Below, piece by piece: positions 1-7,522 of a stretch of 27,933 nucleotides of DNA. Origin of the DNA: Micavibrio sp. UBA1672 (GTDB lineage Bacteria; Pseudomonadota; Alphaproteobacteria; Micavibrionales; Micavibrionaceae); contig DCKO01000043.1 of assembly GCA_002320665.1 (NCBI GenBank), forward strand, positions 1 to 27,933, written 5' to 3'. Position 1 is the first letter of the stretch; each line of letters starts with the position of its first letter. A program made the translations under genes and the position numbers. Under the pieces are notes generated by a model that had not been told where the DNA came from, made no database searches, and was given only the letters and a program-made list of their open reading frames with translations.

Positions 1-1361
1 CAAGTGGTTGGGTTTATGGACAGAGCAAGTATAAACATGTAAAGATATATCACCCTCTCGAAAAAATTGTTAATGAAGCTAAGGATAACTCTGTGGAAAT
101 TACTGCTCTGGCAATTGTAAATCAACGGGAAACAACAATTTGTTGGGACAGAAAAACCGGAGAGCCAGTCTATAATGCCATTGTCTGGCAGGATAGGCGC
201 ACTGCCGAGTATTGTAATAAGCTAAAAGAAGGGGGGTATGAAAAAGAAGTGCAGTCCAGAACAGGGTTGCTTCTTGATCCTTATTTCTCGGCAACAAAAA
301 TCAAATGGATTTTAGATCATGTTGATGGGGCGAGAGCTTTGGCCGAGCAAGGTGACCTTTTATTCGGTACAGTAGATTGTTATGTCTTATGGCATCTTAC
401 AAATGGCCGTGTCCATGCCACAGATATTACAAATGCTTCACGAACAATGCTCTATAATATAATTGGTCAAAAATGGGATGATTATTTAATAGAACTATTT
501 GAGATACCTAAAAATATTTTTCCAAAAGTTTTAGATAATATATCTGAATTTGGCCGAATCGATTGTGATGGTATCGATTCGAATCTACCGATTCTTGGGA
601 TGGCAGGGGATCAGCAATCGGCGCTCATCGGGCAGGGGTGTTTTCAAGTTGGTATGACAAAATCCACCTATGGAACCGGATGTTTTGCCCTGACAAATAT
701 TGGTTCGGAATTTAAGGTTTCGGAAAACAAATTACTATCAACGGTCGCCTATAGAATTAACGACGATATCACATATGCACTTGAGGGCTCTATTTTCAAT
801 GCAGGCACGGCTATTCAGTTCCTGAGAGATAATCTGGGCATGTTCGAACACGCCTCGGAAACAGAAAAAATGGCCATGAGTGTAGATAATAATGGTGGTG
901 TTTACTTTGTGCCAGCTCTTACAGGACTCGGCGCCCCCTATTGGAATCCTAAGGCTAGAGGTGTTGTTTGTGGCTTGGGGCGTGATAGTACCAAAGAGCA
1001 TATTGTAAGGGCAGCTCTCGAAGCTCAAGCCTATCAAACAAATGATCTACTTGAGGCAATGAAATCAGATAGTGGCGCTGAAATATCGGTTATTCGCGCC
1101 GATGGAGGGCTCGTTGTTAATGAATTTATGTGTCAGTTTCTTGCAGACATTTTGGGTGTAGCAATTGAAATTCCAAGGGTTGCAGAGGCAACAGCATGGG
1201 GCGCTGCATGTCTGGCAGCTATTGGTTCTGGTTTGTTCTCTTCTCTTGACGATGTAAGTAAAAACTGGAAGGCCGAGCGCGTTTATAAACCGCTACGCTC
1301 TCAAAAAGAAGTAATGGCCCTTTGCGCAGGTTGGCAAGAGGCCATTAAAAGAACATTCTAA
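1..1361 (+). CDS. glpK: Glycerol kinase, 5'-truncated by the window edge
   Basis: This is the cytoplasmic FGGY-family kinase that converts glycerol and ATP to glycerol 3-phosphate. The first complete codon is at 3, and the frame is open to the window edge without a start, so the N-terminal nucleotide-binding residues are missing. What is visible matches GlpK closely: NQRETT and WDRKTGEPVYNAIVWQDRR (substrate-side loop), GTVDCYVLW with TDITNASRT, GMAGDQQSALIGQGC, STYGTGCF, LTGLGAPYW, and DGGLVVNEFMCQF near the C-terminus. The GTG at 93 is an internal valine in family alignments, not a start. The gene ends with TAA and faces the FecR-type gene, with only 37 bases between their stop codons. No glycerol uptake or dehydrogenase gene is visible inside the window. 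Confidence 0.95.
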   Translation, partial: SGWVYGQSKYKHVKIYHPLEKIVNEAKDNSVEITALAIVNQRETTICWDRKTGEPVYNAIVWQDRRTAEYCNKLKEGGYEKEVQSRTGLLLDPYFSATKIKWILDHVDGARALAEQGDLLFGTVDCYVLWHLTNGRVHATDITNASRTMLYNIIGQKWDDYLIELFEIPKNIFPKVLDNISEFGRIDCDGIDSNLPILGMAGDQQSALIGQGCFQVGMTKSTYGTGCFALTNIGSEFKVSENKLLSTVAYRINDDITYALEGSIFNAGTAIQFLRDNLGMFEHASETEKMAMSVDNNGGVYFVPALTGLGAPYWNPKARGVVCGLGRDSTKEHIVRAALEAQAYQTNDLLEAMKSDSGAEISVIRADGGLVVNEFMCQFLADILGVAIEIPRVAEATAWGAACLAAIGSGLFSSLDDVSKNWKAERVYKPLRSQKEVMALCAGWQEAIKRTF

Positions 1362-1398
1362 TTTTATCCACTAAACTATACACGACAGATCGTTGTTT

Positions 1399-3996
1399 TT
1401 ATGGTAAGTCACCCGCAGGGGAAACTGTGCCTTGTGTACTTACGAGAAGTGTTATCGTTGTATCTGTATAAATGTCAAATAAACCATCTGTAGTTTGTCC
1501 TTGGTTAATAAATGTCGTTCCAGCATCATTCACAAAATTCAAAGTATCTAGATTGTCCATTTCAATAACTAACTGATTATTGGAATCTGTCATCTCGATA
1601 ACATCTGTACGGCTAAGTGTAATTGTGTTGGTCTGCGCCGTTCCTTGGACAGTTGATAATGTTTCAAAATTATGGAGATATGTATCTGGAATGGCTGTGA
1701 AGTCAATATTGCCACCAGAATTGAAAATCAGCCTGTCATTACCATGACCACCATCAAAATATGAATTACTTGACGCAAGGTTAGTTAGGCCTGTTGCAGT
1801 AATTGTGATGTCGTCTTGCCCGTAACCTGCGAAAACAGAGTTACCTACACCACCATCATATTGAATATCATCATCACCTGTTCCAGTATTAACAAAGTTG
1901 TCATCCATCCCAGCTATTGATACACCATCATCCCCACCTTGAGTGAATATAGTATTGTTGGCTGATGCGATATATACAGCCGGCTGAGGGCCGCTTAATA
2001 CGCCTACTTCACCACCGCCAAAATAGGCGGTCATTGATGTTGTCGTGGTATCATCAGTTTGGAATGTATAATTCGATGTTGTGGCTAGTATATTCCCCAA
2101 GGAATCTCGTGCCTCAACAATTAGATTATATGATGAACCATCTACATCGGCAAAATCAATAAACATTTGTCCAGAAGCAGTCATGTTAATGCTACTGACA
2201 GGTGCTGTCCCGATGTTACCACTATATGTGTAATAGGCAATCTGTCCATCCGGATCATCAAATTCCTGAGAGAAATCGTAACCCCAGTTAGTAAAGTCAG
2301 CAGCTTTAAATAAGTTATCTGTTTCACCTCCAGACGTATCATTCGGAGCATCTGCAATAAATGTAACACCTTCTATATCATCAATCATATTTAGATCTAT
2401 AGTTTTGCTAATGGTCGTTTCCCCGTAGGTATTAACAGCAGTAAAGTCAAGTAAGTGATAACTCATGTTGCCCATGATAATTCCGGGTTTTGTCTGAATA
2501 CTAAAGCTGGTGGCATCAATTCGGATCACATCATAATATGATTGTGATAAGCCATTAAGCTGCAAAGTCATGTGGCTGGTAAAGTGTCCCTTAATGACCG
2601 CAATCTCTATAACGCCTGTGTTGTTTTCAGGTATATCCGGGCGCGTGACTGTTACGCTAAATGCCGGAACCGGATCAGAATTGGCAGTAGGCATATCCAT
2701 TGGATCAGATGTAACTGTGCCATCAGCAGTTGCCGCACTTTCTGTATTTGTACCAGATGGGGCTGTATTTGATGATGCATTACTGCCTTCAGTATTATTT
2801 TCACCCATCATGTCTTTGCCCATGATGTCCGAACTGGTCATCATGTCATCCATCATAGGTTCTATAGTTTGCGCCGTCTGTTCTGCCTCAATATTAGTCT
2901 CTTCACTGTTTTCTGTGTTTGTAGAGCTATCATCAGAAGAACCTTCTACAGTTCCTTGATCGCCTTGAGTATCTTCACCGGAGCTATCATCTGCATTATC
3001 ATCAGAAGCCTGACTTTCAGGCTCTTGAGCTTCAGGCACTGTATTTGGTGTGATTTCCTGATTCTCATTAGCTGTGTCTTGTATTGAAGAAAACAAAGTT
3101 CCCGATACATTGGAAACACTTGTAAATTTTGTGGCCACATCATTTGCAGCCAATTCACCCATATACTCAATAGAGTTGCTACTGGGCATGAATTTTGCAG
3201 TTTCATATTGATTGGCCAAAGTAACCGAGTTACCTGAAAAGTCACGAAGGACAATAGCGCCTTCAATAACTGTGATTTCACCACTATCGACATCACCGGC
3301 GATAATCGTACCGCGAATACCGATTGAGCCCGAAGGTGTATCAATTTCAACGTCATCAGGATCATCGCGTCCAATTAAACCGGATGTAAAGACGAAAACA
3401 CCTTTGAGAACAGAGAAATTAGAGGTGCCGGACTGTGTTGCCGGATCAAAAACATATTCATCAATAGCTAATCGAGCATCTTCCGAAATAGCAAAAGTTG
3501 TTTCATCCATGAACAGAATATTCACCGCACCCGATTCATTGGTCTCGATAACATCTCCCTGATAGATCGGCGTGCCAATACTTGCAGATTCAACGATTCC
3601 ATTTGTCCGGATAACTGTAACTTCACCGCTAATTTCCTGAACAGCACCAATCGGCGAGGCATCATTCATCGCGCCGCCTGATTCTGCATATTGCATTTCA
3701 CTTTGCGTAAAAGATTGAACCAACTCAGGAGTAAGTGTTGTTCCATTTGGGGCAACTAGATTAGGAGGAGAAATACCAGCAAAATAATTTTCTACCGTTA
3801 CAGTACCCTGATCAGTCTCCAGAACAAGGTCCGTGCCATCACGTGAAAAATCTGCATCACGAACAAAACTTTCATCAGGCAGATCAATTCGATCCTGACC
3901 ATTGTATGATAAGGTTAGATTCTGTTCCGGTGATTGTTCGCTATTAGAATCCTGAAAAGAATTATTTTCTGTTGGATCAAAAATTTTATAAGCCAT
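1399..3996 (-). CDS. FecR-domain and RTX-like large secreted/surface protein
   Basis: 865 residues, with no classical signal peptide. Residues ~45-97 resemble the short N-terminal module of large type I-secreted adhesins (FSRDGTDLVLE, VENYFA, then LVAPNGTTLTPELVQSF). Residues ~115-265 are a FecR domain (GEVTVIRTNG, GDVIETNESGAVNILFMD, then IDTPSGSIGIRGT). Residues ~310-440 are a low-complexity Asp/Ser/Glu/Asn linker with a Met-rich patch (381-398). Ig-like beta segments follow (~445-650). Gly/Asp repeats of RTX type lie at ~685-755 (GGDDG, GTGDDD, GGHGND), although they are degenerate. The likely role is a type I-secreted, calcium-binding surface protein; this is inferred, and no T1SS transporter gene lies nearby. 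A GGGGAGAGG Shine-Dalgarno sequence sits directly before the ATG. A FecR-type signalling role is less likely, since no sigma factor or TonB receptor is adjacent. Confidence 0.8.
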   Translation of the reverse strand: MAYKIFDPTENNSFQDSNSEQSPEQNLTLSYNGQDRIDLPDESFVRDADFSRDGTDLVLETDQGTVTVENYFAGISPPNLVAPNGTTLTPELVQSFTQSEMQYAESGGAMNDASPIGAVQEISGEVTVIRTNGIVESASIGTPIYQGDVIETNESGAVNILFMDETTFAISEDARLAIDEYVFDPATQSGTSNFSVLKGVFVFTSGLIGRDDPDDVEIDTPSGSIGIRGTIIAGDVDSGEITVIEGAIVLRDFSGNSVTLANQYETAKFMPSSNSIEYMGELAANDVATKFTSVSNVSGTLFSSIQDTANENQEITPNTVPEAQEPESQASDDNADDSSGEDTQGDQGTVEGSSDDSSTNTENSEETNIEAEQTAQTIEPMMDDMMTSSDIMGKDMMGENNTEGSNASSNTAPSGTNTESAATADGTVTSDPMDMPTANSDPVPAFSVTVTRPDIPENNTGVIEIAVIKGHFTSHMTLQLNGLSQSYYDVIRIDATSFSIQTKPGIIMGNMSYHLLDFTAVNTYGETTISKTIDLNMIDDIEGVTFIADAPNDTSGGETDNLFKAADFTNWGYDFSQEFDDPDGQIAYYTYSGNIGTAPVSSINMTASGQMFIDFADVDGSSYNLIVEARDSLGNILATTSNYTFQTDDTTTTSMTAYFGGGEVGVLSGPQPAVYIASANNTIFTQGGDDGVSIAGMDDNFVNTGTGDDDIQYDGGVGNSVFAGYGQDDITITATGLTNLASSNSYFDGGHGNDRLIFNSGGNIDFTAIPDTYLHNFETLSTVQGTAQTNTITLSRTDVIEMTDSNNQLVIEMDNLDTLNFVNDAGTTFINQGQTTDGLFDIYTDTTITLLVSTQGTVSPAGDLP

Positions 3997-4175
3997 TTAG
4001 CCTCTCCCCAAAGCTTTAATGTGGCGTATGCAGAATTTCCCTCTTACCGCGTATACGTCACTTTATTTAAGCTATTTCACACATTCCCTCAGCCTTAGCT
4101 AAGATTACATAATAATTATACGTTGGAAAGTATTAAGACTTTTGTAATTTTTATATAAAATTTAGACAAAATTTT

Positions 4176-4219
4176 ATCCAATTTGAGCGGAGTAATTCTG
4201 TGCATGCTAAGAATTGGAT
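4176..4219. repeat. 8-bp inverted repeat downstream of the CDF gene
   Basis: ATCCAATT (4176-4183) and AATTGGAT (4212-4219) are perfect complements around a 28-nt loop. A competing inner pair (AATTCT / AGAATT) surrounds GCATGC. The repeat begins three bases past the stop codon of the CDF transporter gene. It may be a weak 3' hairpin of that mRNA, but there is no clean U-tract in the minus direction, so I do not call it an intrinsic terminator. The rest of 3997-4221 holds the CGTATACG palindrome (4050-4057) and a lone minus-strand TATAAT (4115-4120) that could serve the FecR-type gene; no -35 is visible. Confidence 0.3.
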
Positions 4220-4221
4220 TT

Positions 4222-5130
4222 TTATTTGGCTGATTCGGCTTCAATATAAACCTTCTTAACAAAAGGGTGCGTGGCTTTTATATCTCTTGTAATACAGGAT
4301 ATAACTTTTTCCATTTTTCCAGCCTCCAACTTATCTTCAAAATCCGCACTAATCGTAACAAGAAGAAAGTCTGGTCCCATATGCAAAGTTAAAACCTCAT
4401 TGATATTTTCAATCCCGCCATATTTTTCGGCCAAAGATTTAATATCACGAACAATAGAAGGGTCTGCGCCTTCTCCAATTAAAAGACTTTTGGTTTCAAA
4501 GGCTAGCCATAAAGCGGTGAAAGCTAGTATAAAGCCAATCCCAACCGAGGCCAGACCATCCCAAAAAGGGTTTTGCGTAATCTGTGCCATGGCAACCCCA
4601 AAAAGTGCTACCAGCAGGCCAAGCATAGCAGCGCTATCTTCAAATAAGACCACAAACAAGGTCGGATCTTTACCTTTTTTGACAGCTTCAAAATACCCCA
4701 TATTGCCTCTGGCTTTATTAAACTCGACGACGGCAAAATAAAGAGCACCACCTTCAAATATAATCGCAAGGCCCAAAACAATATAATTGATCATCGGATC
4801 ATGAAGGTGCTCAGGCGGGTGTGTGATATGTTGAATGCCCTCATACATTGATATACCTGCGCCAACTGCAAAGATCAGAATGGCAACAACAAAGCTCCAG
4901 AAATAAATTTCTTTACCATGTCCAAATGGAAAGCGGGCATCGGCAGGTTTTGCTGCTCTCTTTAGGCCATAAAGCAGCAATATCTGATTGCCGGTATCAA
5001 CAAGGGAGTGAATGCCTTCGGACATCATAGCAGCGCTACCTGTGATTGCCGAGGCAACAAACTTCGTAACAGCAATCAGACTGTTACCGATCAGGGCTGC
5101 AATAATAACTTTCTTTGATCCCGAGGCCAT
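4222..5130 (-). CDS. Cation diffusion facilitator transporter, ZnT9/SLC30A9-like
   Basis: Inner-membrane divalent-cation/proton antiporter family, probably exporting Zn or a similar metal. I place the start at 5130, giving MASGSKK and 302 residues. The upstream extension to 5310 would run into the divergent gene and adds a non-conserved stretch. About six membrane helices are visible. Helix 2 carries HSLVDT (H41, D45). The usual helix-5 metal-site motif is replaced by EDSAAMLGL (E164, D165), which is characteristic of the ZnT9-like branch rather than YiiP/ZitB. The ~220-302 tail is the cytoplasmic dimerisation domain. There is no Shine-Dalgarno sequence. A perfect -10 lies six bases before the ATG (see the promoter entry). 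The metal specificity cannot be told from the sequence. Confidence 0.88.
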   Translation of the reverse strand: MASGSKKVIIAALIGNSLIAVTKFVASAITGSAAMMSEGIHSLVDTGNQILLLYGLKRAAKPADARFPFGHGKEIYFWSFVVAILIFAVGAGISMYEGIQHITHPPEHLHDPMINYIVLGLAIIFEGGALYFAVVEFNKARGNMGYFEAVKKGKDPTLFVVLFEDSAAMLGLLVALFGVAMAQITQNPFWDGLASVGIGFILAFTALWLAFETKSLLIGEGADPSIVRDIKSLAEKYGGIENINEVLTLHMGPDFLLVTISADFEDKLEAGKMEKVISCITRDIKATHPFVKKVYIEAESAK

Positions 5131-5136
5131 AATGAG

Positions 5137-5142
5137 ATTATA
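5137..5142 (-). promoter_or_regulatory. -10 element for the CDF gene, possibly leaderless
   Basis: The minus strand reads TATAAT, then six bases (CTCATT), then the ATG at 5130. This places the expected transcription start on or beside the start codon. No Shine-Dalgarno sequence is present and no convincing -35 hexamer is seen at 16-18 bases. Confidence 0.4.
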
Positions 5143-5221
5143 TATATGTGAAGTTCTGGCTTGTGGAAAGAGGGGAATAAGAACTGATCCACACCTAAAA
5201 CGGGAAGAAATACAATCCAGC

Positions 5222-5250
5222 TTGTTTGGAAGAAAGGCAGGTACTATATT
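5222..5250 (+). promoter_or_regulatory. Candidate promoter of the EEP-family gene
   Basis: TTGTTT (5222-5227), a 17-base spacer and TATATT (5245-5250) lie 28 bases before the ATG at 5279. The -10 matches the sigma70 consensus in five of six positions, but the -35 only in its TTG. The whole divergent region 5131-5278 is 148 bases. Confidence 0.35.
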
Positions 5251-5278
5251 TTGAGTTGTAAAAACTCGGATTATAAGC

Positions 5279-6253
5279 ATGCAAATTTCTATCGGGACTT
5301 TTAATCTCAATAACCTTTTTTCCCGCTATAACTTCTCGGCGCAAATTGATGGCGCACCAGATGATACGGGTGGTTTAACACTTGAATTTGATGATCAGAA
5401 AAACATAAAAGTCAGAACGTTTATGGGACGTCTGGTCAAGGGTAAGGATGAAGGGGAAACTCAGGAAATAGCAGCCCGAATCAAATCCATGAATGTGGAT
5501 GTGCTAGCTGTCCAAGAGGTTGAGCATATTGAAATCCTTAAATCTTTTAACAAAGGATATCTAAGTGGCTTATACGATCATATTGCTTTAATTGAAGGTA
5601 ATGACCAGAGACTTATTGATGTTGGCATTTTATCTAAATTCCCAATAGGCTCGATTACTTCACATCAAACGGCAGTTCATCCCGATGCACCAGAAAAACG
5701 TGTTTTTGGACGGGATTTGCTATCTATCGAAATTTTAAATGAGAGCCGGAGCAAAAAACTTTTTACACTTTATAATACACATCTAAAAAGTCACTTTGTG
5801 CCCTATGGTCAAGATCCGGTCGAAGGCGCATTGAAGGCCAATACGCGCAGACAACAACAAGCTGATATGGTGGCTCAAATTATCGGTAAAGAGCAACGGC
5901 CCAACAGCAAATATATTCTGCTCGGTGATATGAATGACGCGCCAGATTCTGAATTCTTACAGCCCATGTTTACCATTGAGGGGCGCACTTTGTTCAATGC
6001 TTTGCAAAGTCCCGAGGAAACACGTCCACCCAAGCTAGAGACTGAAGGGCCAGGACCGCAAACTACAGCATGGACATACAGGCACAACCCTTCCGGTCCA
6101 ACGCCTCCCGAATTTAAACTGATCGATCAGATATGGTTGAGTGATGCTCTAAAGGGTTCTTTTGTGAGTTCCCATATAGATCGCCGCACCAAACATGGTG
6201 GCGACGGCGGAGATCATGATCCGGCATGGGTTGTTCTTGAAATCAATGAATAG
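5279..6253 (+). CDS. Endonuclease/exonuclease/phosphatase family protein
   Basis: 324 residues with the Mg-dependent DNase I-like fold. The motifs run in the expected order: an N-terminal GTFNLNNLF (metal-side Asn), AVQEVE (catalytic Glu), YNTHLKSH (His), LLGDMNDAPDS (Asp/Asn pair), LIDQIWLS, and a C-terminal GGDGGDHDPAWVVLEI with the SDH-like His. There is no signal peptide or membrane segment, so it is probably cytoplasmic. The substrate cannot be deduced: members cleave DNA, RNA, phospholipids or inositol phosphates. It is distinct from the exodeoxyribonuclease III encoded at 11446-12210. It converges on the patatin gene, with nine bases between the stop codons. Confidence 0.85.
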   Translation: MQISIGTFNLNNLFSRYNFSAQIDGAPDDTGGLTLEFDDQKNIKVRTFMGRLVKGKDEGETQEIAARIKSMNVDVLAVQEVEHIEILKSFNKGYLSGLYDHIALIEGNDQRLIDVGILSKFPIGSITSHQTAVHPDAPEKRVFGRDLLSIEILNESRSKKLFTLYNTHLKSHFVPYGQDPVEGALKANTRRQQQADMVAQIIGKEQRPNSKYILLGDMNDAPDSEFLQPMFTIEGRTLFNALQSPEETRPPKLETEGPGPQTTAWTYRHNPSGPTPPEFKLIDQIWLSDALKGSFVSSHIDRRTKHGGDGGDHDPAWVVLEINE

Positions 6254-6262
6254 TCCTATAAT

Positions 6263-7357
6263 TTAACCATAATGGCGGTGGTTACCATGCTCGTCTTCAA
6301 AGATCTTTGTATTGGATGTCAAAAACTCATCATGAAGATCAACTGTATCTCGTTTACCGAGATCATCAAAGTGCGCCGTTAGCCAGAGTTTCATGGTATC
6401 ACGTCCGATATCACGAAGCATCGTTAGAAAACCCCAATCCGTGTCAAATTTGCTAGCGACTGATAAATCCGCGAGTGCTTCATCTGTGCGCACAGAGTGA
6501 ACAAGCATATTTTTGAAATCTTTTTTGTGTTCATCTTTTAGCATGTCATGTTCAATCAGTTTTTTGACAAAGGCTATGGCACGCATCTCGCTAAGGAGTG
6601 ATGAATTAAAGCTGATCTCGTTAATTCTGTTCATAATATCTGCTGCATCTTTGGGCGTAGTCTTGCGTTCAATGGGATTAATATGAACAATGACAACATC
6701 TCTGGATTTAGTTTTATAAAACAGCGGAAATAGGGCGGGGTTTCCCATATAGCCGCCATCCCAGTAATCCTGTTTCTCAACGGTTACGGCCTTAAACAAA
6801 AAGGGTAAGCATGCCGAAGCCATTGCCACATCAAGTGTAACATCCTTAGTTTCAAAGACGTGGACTTTTCCGCTACGGACATTCGTGGCGCTGATAAAAA
6901 GCTTCACATCTTTACATCCTTTAATATCATCAAAATTTACTGATTTTTTCAAAACGTCACGAAGCGGATTTATATCAAAGGGGTTGTATTGATAAGGAGA
7001 TAAAATTTTGGTCATGGTTTCGAATAAAAAATGCCCGAGTATATTATCGCTCATGCGCATTGCCATGCGCTCCCATGGCAAACGCCTGACAGGATTATAT
7101 TTCAAACCTTCTGCATGGATATTCCACCAAAAATCATGTAGAGATTCACGTGCTTTTTCCGGTCCGCCAGATTTCATGCCCGCGGCTAGCGCACAGGCAT
7201 TCATCGTGCCGGCACTTGTGGCGCAAATACCCTCAATATCTACGCGGCCATCTTCTAGCAAATAATCTAATACGCCCCATGCAAAGGCGCCATGTGCTCC
7301 ACCACCTTGAAGGGCAATATTAATAGTTTTAGCTGGCTTGGATTTTGTTGGCATCAT
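6263..7357 (-). CDS. Patatin-like phospholipase (DUF3734-type C-terminus)
   Basis: 364 residues. The patatin domain shows the oxyanion loop QGGGAHGAF (residues 17-25), the nucleophile elbow ATSAGTMN (Ser48) and the catalytic-dyad Asp in DGGYMGNP (Asp200). Such enzymes are Ser-Asp lipid acyl hydrolases acting on phospholipids. The elbow has Ala instead of the first Gly of GxSxG. The C-terminal ~150 residues resemble the DUF3734 extension often found on bacterial patatins. There is no signal peptide, so it is cytoplasmic or peripheral to the membrane. Two adjacent ATGs (7357 and 7354) are possible starts. The Shine-Dalgarno sequence is weak (GGAA). It is divergent from the carboxyltransferase-like gene across a 165-base gap. 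Confidence 0.87.
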   Translation of the reverse strand: MMPTKSKPAKTINIALQGGGAHGAFAWGVLDYLLEDGRVDIEGICATSAGTMNACALAAGMKSGGPEKARESLHDFWWNIHAEGLKYNPVRRLPWERMAMRMSDNILGHFLFETMTKILSPYQYNPFDINPLRDVLKKSVNFDDIKGCKDVKLFISATNVRSGKVHVFETKDVTLDVAMASACLPFLFKAVTVEKQDYWDGGYMGNPALFPLFYKTKSRDVVIVHINPIERKTTPKDAADIMNRINEISFNSSLLSEMRAIAFVKKLIEHDMLKDEHKKDFKNMLVHSVRTDEALADLSVASKFDTDWGFLTMLRDIGRDTMKLWLTAHFDDLGKRDTVDLHDEFLTSNTKIFEDEHGNHRHYG

Positions 7358-7449
7358 TCATATTCCATATATAAAAACAGAAAGACGCAGAATTAGAAAG
7401 GTAAGTTTATTGAAAGTTGTGTTTATGTTCCAGTCAAAAACCATAATAT

Positions 7450-7478
7450 TTGACAGTCAGGGCAAAAAACAATAAAAA
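7450..7478 (+). promoter_or_regulatory. Candidate sigma70 promoter for the carboxyltransferase-like gene
   Basis: A perfect TTGACA (7450-7455) is followed, after 17 bases, by TAAAAA (7473-7478). The -10 is imperfect, but the region is very A-rich. The expected transcript start is around 7485, about 38 bases before the preferred ATG. Confidence 0.45.
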
Positions 7479-7522
7479 TATCAAACTTAAAAAAATTATA
7501 ATAATCAGGGGAAATGAGTATT

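Noticed and set aside
2570..3562. Several frames opposite the FecR-type gene
   Set aside because: They are antisense to a protein with clear domain structure and show low-complexity Ile/Ser-rich translations.
5131..5310. 60-residue N-terminal extension of the CDF transporter
   Set aside because: It overlaps the divergent gene and its promoter; family homology begins at MASGSKK.
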